NCBI GenBank assembly: GCA_913060595.1
Contig: CAJXSA010000115.1
Location: 1-10,638 of the forward strand
Source of the DNA: an uncultured Ignavibacteria bacterium
GTDB taxonomy: Bacteria > Bacteroidota > Ignavibacteria > SZUA-365
Direction of reading: 5' to 3'
Length of the DNA stretch: 10,638 bases
Shown: in pieces, positions 5,601-10,638 of the stretch
Numbering within the stretch: position 1 is the first letter of the stretch
Layout of the letters: each line of letters begins with the position of its first letter
Position numbers and translations under genes: made by a program
Notes under the pieces: generated by a model
Told to the model about the DNA's origin: nothing
What the model saw: only the letters and a program-made list of their open reading frames with translations
The model's database searches: none

Positions 5601-8111
5601 AAGCGTTCCGTGGAAATGAGACTCCCCGTAGGCAGCGAGTATCTCCCCAACGTCTTCGTCACCGCGACGCTGTTCCGTCCCCACAGCGGCGATCGCGACA
5701 CCCCCTTCCTGGTGGGACACGGCTTCGCCAGCATGTCCGTCGAGAAAAAGGAAAATCGTCTCCCGGTGCGCATCGAGGCGGCAGAAAAGGTGAAGCCCGG
5801 CAGCACGCAGACCATCACTGTCAAGACGGCACCGCAGCGGAACGTGTATGTCACGCTGGCCGCGGTCGACGAAGGGATACTGCAGATCACGGACTATGAA
5901 ACGCCGGATCCGTACGATGTCATGTACGCCCGTCGTGCCCTGCAGGTCAGCGCACACGATCTCTATCAGTTCCTTCTCCCTGAGATCGCCGCACCGCGCT
6001 CATCGACGGGAGGCGGAGACGACATGCTCGAAGAAGCGGCGCGCAAGCGCACCAACCCGATTACGACGCGGCGTTTCCGTCTCTTCTCACACTGGAGCGG
6101 CATACAGCGGTCGGACGCGAACGGCATTGTTCGCATCCGTCTGAAGCTGCCGCAGTTCAACGGGGAAGCGCGTCTCATGGCGGTCGCATACACCGGGGCG
6201 CGCTTCGGTGCGGCGGAACGGAAAATGAAGGTTGCCGACGACATCATTCTCGAGGCGCAGATCCCTCGTCTGCTCAGCACTGGCGACTCGCTCCTGATGC
6301 CGGTGACCGTGATCAACACCACGAAGAAAAGCGGCAAGGTCACCGTCCGACTTCGCACCGGGGGACAGCTCGCGCTCGCGTCGGCGGCGAGCCGCAGCGT
6401 GCGCGTGCCGGCGGAAGGGACCGCGCAGCTGCAGTTCCGTGTGCGCGCGTCCGACACGCCGGGTGAAGCCTCGCTCTCTCTCACCGCGAGCGGAGTGGGC
6501 AGCGCGAAGGAAGAGGTAACCCTCTCCGTCCGGCCCCGTGTGCCCTTCGCAGTCGAATCGCAGAGCGGCACGCTCAAAAACGGCAGCGAAAAGAAGCTGC
6601 CTGCCGCGGACGGGTATCTCCGCGGAACACGCAGCGTGCAGCTGACCGTCAGTCCATTCCCGGCGATCCGCTTCAGCAAGCAGCTGCGCCAGCTTGTGGG
6701 CTATCCCCATGGCTGTGTCGAGCAGACGGTGTCCCGCGCCTTCCCGCAGCTGTATCTCGAGGATGTGCTCAAGCTGGCGGCACCGGAGCAGTACAGGCGG
6801 CACAATCCCGCGTACTACGTCAACCAGGCGATACGCAAGGTGCAGAGCATGCAGCTCTATGACGGTTCGCTCGCGTACTGGCCGGGCGGGCAGCAGCGCA
6901 GCTGGTGGGGAAGCGTCTACGCGGCGCATTTCCTGCTCGAGGCGAAGCACGCCAAATACCGCGTGAATGAAAAAACGCTGCGCAGATTGCTGCGGTTCAT
7001 CGGCAAAGAAGCCCGCAAGCGCGAGACCTACGACTACGTGCATTACCGCGGCACGGGACGCACGGTGGAACTCAAAGCTCGCAAGGAGATACTCGATTCC
7101 CTGTACGTTCTCGCGGCAGCCGGCAAGGCGGATCTTTCCAGCATGAACTACTATCTCGGAAGGCCGCATCTGCTGACCCGCGACACCAGGTATCTGCTTG
7201 CGGGTGCCTACGGTCTGGCGGGGAAGTGGAGTTCGTATCACAAAACCCTTCCAGACATGTTCAGGGCCGAACTCCCTGCACGTCAGACAGGCGGGAGCTT
7301 CGATTCCGAGCTCCGCGCCAATGCCATCATGCTCAACGTGCTGCTTGAGGTCGATCCCGGGAACCGGCAGATTCCGGATATCCTTCGTTGGATCGCGAAC
7401 CGGGCCAAAAACATGTATTCCACGCAGGAAACCGCTTTCGTGATGCTTGCTCTCGGGAAGGCGGCTCGGCGAAGCGCGTCGTCAGACATGAATGTGGGTG
7501 TGTACGTGGACGGGAAAAAGCGTGCGACCTACAGCGGCAGCAGTATTCGGCTTGATGAAAAGGATATCGGTGCCGGTCGTGTGACCCTGAAAGCGAAGGG
7601 AAGCGGCGAGGTCTACTACTTTTGGAGCGCAGAGGGCGTCAAGAAGCACGGACGCATAGAGGAAAAGGATGCCGGCATGCGTGTCCGTCGCAGCTATTTC
7701 GATTACCGGACCCGGCAGCCGGTGGATCCCGCAAAATTCCGGCAGGGTCAGCTTCTCGTGTGCCGGATCGCGCTGAGCGGCGAGGGCAGGTCGGTGGAAA
7801 ATGTGGCGGTGACCGACATGCTGCCAGCCGGCTGCGAAGTCGAAAACGCGCGTCTTCGCGCATCGACCTCGCTGGGATGGTCGGTGCCGAATCCGCTTAA
7901 TGTCGAGTACGTCGACATCAGGGATGATCGCATCATTCTCTTTACCTCGCTCGACGGACAGAAGACGCGCGAGTATCTTTACATGCTGCGCGTGGTCAAT
8001 GCCGGAGGATTTGCGCTGCCGCCCATCGGAGCGGAGGCGATGTACGATCCGGGCATTCATTCCTACCATGGTGCGGATCGTGTTCTCGCCGCACCGATGA
8101 GACAGCCCTGA
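2682..8111 (+). CDS. yfhM: Bacterial alpha-2-macroglobulin lipoprotein with intact thioester
   Basis: A 1809-aa envelope lipoprotein of the bacterial alpha-2-macroglobulin family (E. coli YfhM/ECAM is about 1650 aa). These proteins are thought to trap proteases: cleavage of a bait region exposes a thioester that binds the attacker covalently. Residues 1-28 are a lipoprotein signal with Cys29 (LHYGC, a relaxed lipobox). N-terminal Ig-like/MG domains cover about 34-570; an MG3-like segment includes RYLMRGGEENVEV near 350. An MG2 domain starts near 574 (YAERDLYRPGETAHV). The bait-region domain (A2M_N_2) runs from about 931 and contains AAVDEGILQITDYETPDPYD near 1060. The bait loop is about 1100-1132, and the A2M/MG8 domain follows from 1132. 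The thioester GCVEQ has Cys1345 and Gln1348 in a toroid domain of about 1325-1595. A C-terminal MG10-like domain ends near 1800. The stop is two bases before pbpC, the known partner. The symbol is by homology; copies with and without a thioester exist, and this one has it. Confidence 0.93.
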   Translation: MSHRRFFRPVSAVLFAGILVLSAVLHYGCSSSNAVELVSFYPEGDVPLLSTLEFEFSRDLAPPDRQNMWLDEEFVRFDPEIAGRFKWVSGRRLLFSPDVPLQPMQEYEAEITAKVIFDSGYDADFEDIQFRTPDFDAVKAEVFWTHVPHEYYTVSIQANLHFNYPVQPDLLRDYLEVRRDGEAIADIQIVSEEASEVIALSIGEVQQQDQPQHITVIVREGLQSVLGKNPLQEDREFETVLPPITELAVTGVASGYDGSTGWIEVATTQMVDEEALRAHVRVEPSQTLTFFVSDNMFRIEGAFESAQTVDLIIEKGLPGLFGGVLEQEFRQQVSFVDVQPAIHFSDRRGRYLMRGGEENVEVRAVNIDEIEIEVQEVFANNVLHFLNQHRWYDYDYGYNPSYYVGNFGRELYRETVELDAGRNWLGRHVVNLNRVLESRHRGVYVLRVSSSESRWIQDSKIIALSDLALIARMGEDQVTVFVNSIRSGMPVEGVDVTVLSDNNQTLLEGKTDISGVAVFNDVRARADGFTPRMVTAVRGEDFNFLDLEDTRVETSRFDVGGLTQPAKDMITFMYAERDLYRPGETAHVSAIVRSEALQVLTDIPVILKVLSPRGRSFREYKLVLNREGSFEQEIVIPDYALTGLYRLELYTGGDKLIGSSTLRVEEFAPDKIRVRLQSDEQTYAPGENVQVRVDAEYLFGAEASNLRYEADVQLKHRPYRSERFPSYDFSQSSVRNTRVENVSMDGTLDAAGSAQLSYTIPADIRAGGMLEGAMYVSVFDLTGRTVNRMQPFTVHANDAYIGIQSPGTYFGVNNPLDFRIVAVNRRDRAMNNVAADVRLVRLEWQTVLKKDNGNRYYYASEEKEVPVWEKRLTLKGETPCRVTVARSGKYELRVARAGSSDYQKTSFYAYGWATSTASSFEVDREGRIDIVFDKEQYRPGETAKVLFMCPFAGRLLVTVERNGVFHHQYLDVEKRSVEMRLPVGSEYLPNVFVTATLFRPHSGDRDTPFLVGHGFASMSVEKKENRLPVRIEAAEKVKPGSTQTITVKTAPQRNVYVTLAAVDEGILQITDYETPDPYDVMYARRALQVSAHDLYQFLLPEIAAPRSSTGGGDDMLEEAARKRTNPITTRRFRLFSHWSGIQRSDANGIVRIRLKLPQFNGEARLMAVAYTGARFGAAERKMKVADDIILEAQIPRLLSTGDSLLMPVTVINTTKKSGKVTVRLRTGGQLALASAASRSVRVPAEGTAQLQFRVRASDTPGEASLSLTASGVGSAKEEVTLSVRPRVPFAVESQSGTLKNGSEKKLPAADGYLRGTRSVQLTVSPFPAIRFSKQLRQLVGYPHGCVEQTVSRAFPQLYLEDVLKLAAPEQYRRHNPAYYVNQAIRKVQSMQLYDGSLAYWPGGQQRSWWGSVYAAHFLLEAKHAKYRVNEKTLRRLLRFIGKEARKRETYDYVHYRGTGRTVELKARKEILDSLYVLAAAGKADLSSMNYYLGRPHLLTRDTRYLLAGAYGLAGKWSSYHKTLPDMFRAELPARQTGGSFDSELRANAIMLNVLLEVDPGNRQIPDILRWIANRAKNMYSTQETAFVMLALGKAARRSASSDMNVGVYVDGKKRATYSGSSIRLDEKDIGAGRVTLKAKGSGEVYYFWSAEGVKKHGRIEEKDAGMRVRRSYFDYRTRQPVDPAKFRQGQLLVCRIALSGEGRSVENVAVTDMLPAGCEVENARLRASTSLGWSVPNPLNVEYVDIRDDRIILFTSLDGQKTREYLYMLRVVNAGGFALPPIGAEAMYDPGIHSYHGADRVLAAPMRQP

Positions 8112-8113
8112 CG

Positions 8114-10432
8114 GTGCGGATTCCGGGAACGCGCACCGGCATGGAACAGGGTGCGCTGCGTATGCTCATCGCACTCGTGGCAGGGGCGGCGCTGATCGCC
8201 CTGCTTGATGTCGCGTTCCCTCCGCCGGAACCGCCGCCGTTCTCGACACAGGTCCTGGACCGCGACGGGACGCTGCTCAGCGCTTCTCTCAGCAGCGATC
8301 ACAAGTGGCGCCTGCGGACACGCATCACGCATGTTTCCCCTGATCTGATTCGCGCCATCCTTGCAAAGGAAGACCGGTATTTCCTGCTGCATCCCGGCGT
8401 GAACATCTACGCCGTCGCGCGCGCGCTGTTCGCGAACCTCACGGAAGGGCGGAGAGTGTCGGGCGCCTCCACCATCACCATGCAGGTGGCGCGGCTGCTC
8501 GAACCGGGACCGCGCACATACGCCGTGAAGATCCGCGAAGCGCTGCGCTCGCTGCAGATCGAGCGGCGATACAGCAAGCGCGAGATACTCGAGCTCTATA
8601 TCAGTCTGCTGCCCATGGGCGGAAACATCGAGGGGGTGACGTCCGCATCGTGGATATATTTCGATCGACCGCCGGACAAGCTCAGCCTCGCGCAGGCCGT
8701 CGCGCTCGCGGTGCTGCCAAATGATCCCAACAGACTGCGTCTCGACCGTCGCGCCGTGCCGCTGCAGAACGCGACACGCCGATGGCTGCGCCGTTTTCGA
8801 CGTGATGGACGCTTTCCCGCCACCGTGATAGAAGAAGCACTGGCAGAAGAGCTTCACGTGGCACGCAGCGCTCCGCCGCAGCAGGCTCCGCACTATTCCC
8901 TGCTCCTGCGCCAGCGTCAGAAGGGCGACATACTTTCCTCGACGATCGATGCGCGCATACAGGACGCTGCCGAACGTTTGCTTTTCCATCACGTGCAGCG
9001 TGTCATGGCGGAGGGGGTCGGGAACGGGGCGGTGCTGGTAATACGCAACGACAGCATGGATGTGTCGGCCTGGGTCGGCTCCGCGGATTTCACCGACGCC
9101 GTGAACGAAGGACAGGTGAACGGTGTGACCGCGGTGCGATCCCCGGGATCGACGCTCAAGCCCTTTCTCTTCGCGCGCGCCTTCGATGAGGGCAGCCTGA
9201 CACCGCAGATGCGCCTGCTGGATGTCCCGAGTGATTTCAACGGATATGCGCCCGAGAACTTCGATGGTGCCTACCAGGGGGAAGTGACCGTACGGGCTGC
9301 CCTCCTGCAGTCACGGAATATACCGGCCGTGCGTGAACTGGCCCGGCAGGGTACGGGAAGCTTCATCACGTGGCTTCGACAGCTCGGATTCGCAGAAATC
9401 GGCCGCAGCGAGGAACAGCTGGGTCTCTCCCTGATCCTCGGCGGCTGCGGAGCGACACTCGAAGAACTCACGCGCGCGTATTCGGTGTTTGCCCGCGAAG
9501 GCCGCCTGTCATCGCTCCGGTACATGCGCGATCAGGAAATGGGGAAGGGACAGCAGATGCTGTCGCCCGCCGCCGCGTATCTGCTCAGTGACATTCTCGT
9601 CGGCCATGAACGACCGGATTTTCCCCGCGAGGTCCTCGATGTTTCACGCCTGCCGCATATCGCATTTAAAACCGGGACCAGTTATGGGAAGCGCGATGCA
9701 TGGGCCATCGGGTGGAACGGGCGTTATACCGTCGGGGTGTGGATGGGCAATTTCAGCGGAGAAGGCGCCCCCCGGCTTTCCGGCACCGTCATGGCCGTGC
9801 CACTGCTCGTTGATCTTTTCAACGCGATTGACAGGGACGGGGGTGACCTCGGCATACCGCGTCCCGACGTGCTCGAGCGCCGCAGGGTCTGTGCGCACAG
9901 CGGCCTGCTTCCGTCTCCACAGTGCGGTGAGCTGACGGATGACTGGGCGATACGTGACGTCTCGACGAAGCGTCGATGCGAACTGCTTCGTCCCTTTCGT
10001 GTCGACGCGGGCCGCAGCATGCACTACTGTATGGACTGCCTTCCCGACAGCGGGGCCGAGCAGGCGTGGTACATGGTCGTCGATCCCCGTCTCGCTGTGT
10101 GGTATGAGGAAAACAACATCGGCATCGAACGTCCGCCGCCGCACAATCCGCAATGCACGGCACGAATGGAAGGGGAGGGACCGGATATCCTCTCCCCGAC
10201 GAGTGACTATACGTATTACCTTGAGAAAGGGGCCGAGCAGGAAATCCTTTTGCAGGCGGCATCACTGCCGGGTGTGCGCCGACAGTTCTGGTATGCGGAC
10301 GGTGAATTGCTTGGCGACGTGGCTGCGGGAGGGAGAATGTTTTTCCGTCCCACCGGGAAGCGGCATCGAATCAGCTGCATGGACGATGCGGGACGGGAGC
10401 GCAGTGTGGAAATCGAAATAATCTTTTTCTGA
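8114..10432 (+). CDS. pbpC: Penicillin-binding protein 1C (bifunctional glycosyltransferase/transpeptidase)
   Basis: PBP1C polymerises and cross-links peptidoglycan on the periplasmic side of the inner membrane. The 772-aa length matches E. coli PBP1C. A short basic cytoplasmic tail precedes one membrane segment (about 16-33), then a proline-rich linker. The GT51 glycosyltransferase (about 45-245) shows EDRYF with catalytic Glu86, GASTITMQVARLL, and KREILELYIS. The transpeptidase (about 280-570) has SPGSTLK with nucleophile Ser346 and Lys349, SRN at 400-402 and KTGTSYGKRDAW from Lys519. A Cys-containing linker (593, 604, 622, 639, 642) leads to a BiPBP_C domain at about 695-771. The start GTG lies two bases after the macroglobulin TGA with no obvious ribosome binding site of its own, so translation is likely coupled. 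A later in-frame ATG at 8141 would shorten the tail without touching the membrane segment. Nothing in the catalytic motifs suggests loss of function. Confidence 0.95.
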   Translation: MRIPGTRTGMEQGALRMLIALVAGAALIALLDVAFPPPEPPPFSTQVLDRDGTLLSASLSSDHKWRLRTRITHVSPDLIRAILAKEDRYFLLHPGVNIYAVARALFANLTEGRRVSGASTITMQVARLLEPGPRTYAVKIREALRSLQIERRYSKREILELYISLLPMGGNIEGVTSASWIYFDRPPDKLSLAQAVALAVLPNDPNRLRLDRRAVPLQNATRRWLRRFRRDGRFPATVIEEALAEELHVARSAPPQQAPHYSLLLRQRQKGDILSSTIDARIQDAAERLLFHHVQRVMAEGVGNGAVLVIRNDSMDVSAWVGSADFTDAVNEGQVNGVTAVRSPGSTLKPFLFARAFDEGSLTPQMRLLDVPSDFNGYAPENFDGAYQGEVTVRAALLQSRNIPAVRELARQGTGSFITWLRQLGFAEIGRSEEQLGLSLILGGCGATLEELTRAYSVFAREGRLSSLRYMRDQEMGKGQQMLSPAAAYLLSDILVGHERPDFPREVLDVSRLPHIAFKTGTSYGKRDAWAIGWNGRYTVGVWMGNFSGEGAPRLSGTVMAVPLLVDLFNAIDRDGGDLGIPRPDVLERRRVCAHSGLLPSPQCGELTDDWAIRDVSTKRRCELLRPFRVDAGRSMHYCMDCLPDSGAEQAWYMVVDPRLAVWYEENNIGIERPPPHNPQCTARMEGEGPDILSPTSDYTYYLEKGAEQEILLQAASLPGVRRQFWYADGELLGDVAAGGRMFFRPTGKRHRISCMDDAGRERSVEIEIIFF

Positions 10433-10437
10433 GGAAT

Positions 10438-10460
10438 GTCAGCCGGCACGCGCGGCTGAC
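10438..10460. terminator. Hairpin between convergent genes, possible terminator
   Basis: GTCAGCCG (10438-10445) pairs perfectly with CGGCTGAC (10453-10460) over 8 bp around a 7-base loop. It sits five bases after the pbpC stop and 17 bases from the stop of the convergent gene. There is no T run on either side, so it may act with Rho, or only as a 3' stabilising structure for both transcripts. Confidence 0.45.
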
Positions 10461-10477
10461 GCAGGAGCCGGGGTGCC

Positions 10478-10638
10478 TCAGTCCGCCCTGTAGGGAACAA
10501 TCAGCTTTTTCTCTTCGTCGGACATCGGGGGGAGTCCCATGCGTGCGAGAAGATCATCGAAACGCGGATCCCCGACCAAAGCGCCCCATCCGGGATTCGC
10601 GAGAACGAAAATCAGACTGCCGAGCCGCTGCTCGAAAG
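10478..10638 (-). CDS. 3' end of a minus-strand gene, TPR-protein-like C-terminus
   Basis: On the minus strand a frame is open from the window edge (10638) to a TGA at 10480-10478, giving the last 52 residues. The part SLIFVLANPGWGALVGDPRF, followed by DDLLARMGLPP, closely resembles the familiar ending of TPR-repeat proteins (often fused to Ser/Thr kinase, adenylate cyclase or winged-helix domains), which close with '...LrsDPRFqdLLrRMGLP'. The usual motif sits here with a short tail (MSDEEKKLIVPYRAD) after it. The start and any effector domain are outside the window, so the function cannot be told. The gene is convergent with pbpC, and its codon use matches the other genes. Confidence 0.65.
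   Translation of the reverse strand, partial: FEQRLGSLIFVLANPGWGALVGDPRFDDLLARMGLPPMSDEEKKLIVPYRAD

Noticed and set aside
4869..7241. Long minus-strand open frames (about 360 and 380 codons) opposite the macroglobulin
   Set aside because: Same GC-driven effect; the + strand carries the thioester and MG motifs, and the antisense products are low-complexity, His/Arg-rich text.
8460..8510. Apparent change in GT51 motif II (STITMQVAR instead of STITQQ)
   Set aside because: The TMQVARLL form is normal for the PBP1C subgroup (E. coli PBP1C has it), so it is not a defect.
8063..8992. Minus-strand open frame (309 codons) opposite the start of pbpC
   Set aside because: It lies across the glycosyltransferase domain with all motifs on the + strand; no ribosome site or domain supports it.
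10487..10496. Small palindrome CCCTGTAGGG near the end of the window
   Set aside because: It lies inside the coding end of the minus-strand gene, has a tiny loop and no T run.

Overview
The window reads as chromosomal DNA of a GC-rich (roughly 60% by eye) Gram-negative bacterium. The evidence is two exported or lipid-anchored envelope proteins, a class A penicillin-binding protein of the PBP1C type, and a bacterial alpha-2-macroglobulin with a lipoprotein signal. Protein style (a relaxed lipobox, a Bacteroidota-like alpha-2-macroglobulin) leans towards the Bacteroidota/Ignavibacteriota side of the FCB group, but no marker gene here proves it. I see no tRNA, rRNA, CRISPR array, insertion sequence or phage gene.

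Layout. Bases 1-159 are the 3' end of a + strand gene, closed by a strong GC-rich hairpin with a short T run (182-216). A sigma70-like promoter follows directly (TTGACA at 223) and drives a small single-pass membrane protein of 77 aa (282-515). Next is an exported 625-aa protein (644-2521) with a transglutaminase-like core followed by a PsbP/DcrB-like C-terminal domain. Its transglutaminase core lacks the catalytic Cys and His, so it looks like a pseudoenzyme. A 160-base gap leads to a very large lipoprotein gene (2682-8111, 1809 aa), a bacterial alpha-2-macroglobulin with an intact CxEQ thioester. Two bases after its stop, a GTG starts pbpC (8114-10432, 772 aa), a bifunctional glycosyltransferase/transpeptidase with all its motifs. 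A hairpin (10438-10460) separates this block from a convergent minus-strand gene whose 3' end (10478-10638) enters the window; its tail resembles the end of TPR-repeat proteins.

How the genes fit together. The alpha-2-macroglobulin/PBP1C pair is the arrangement known from Escherichia coli (yfhM-pbpC) and many other Gram-negatives. There the macroglobulin is thought to trap foreign proteases in the periplasm while PBP1C repairs the peptidoglycan. Here the pair is almost certainly translationally coupled. The upstream exported pseudo-transglutaminase, on the same strand and also bound for the envelope, is the least conventional element and could be a further partner, though the 160-base gap allows separate transcription. 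The rest of the window is ordinary, densely packed coding DNA.
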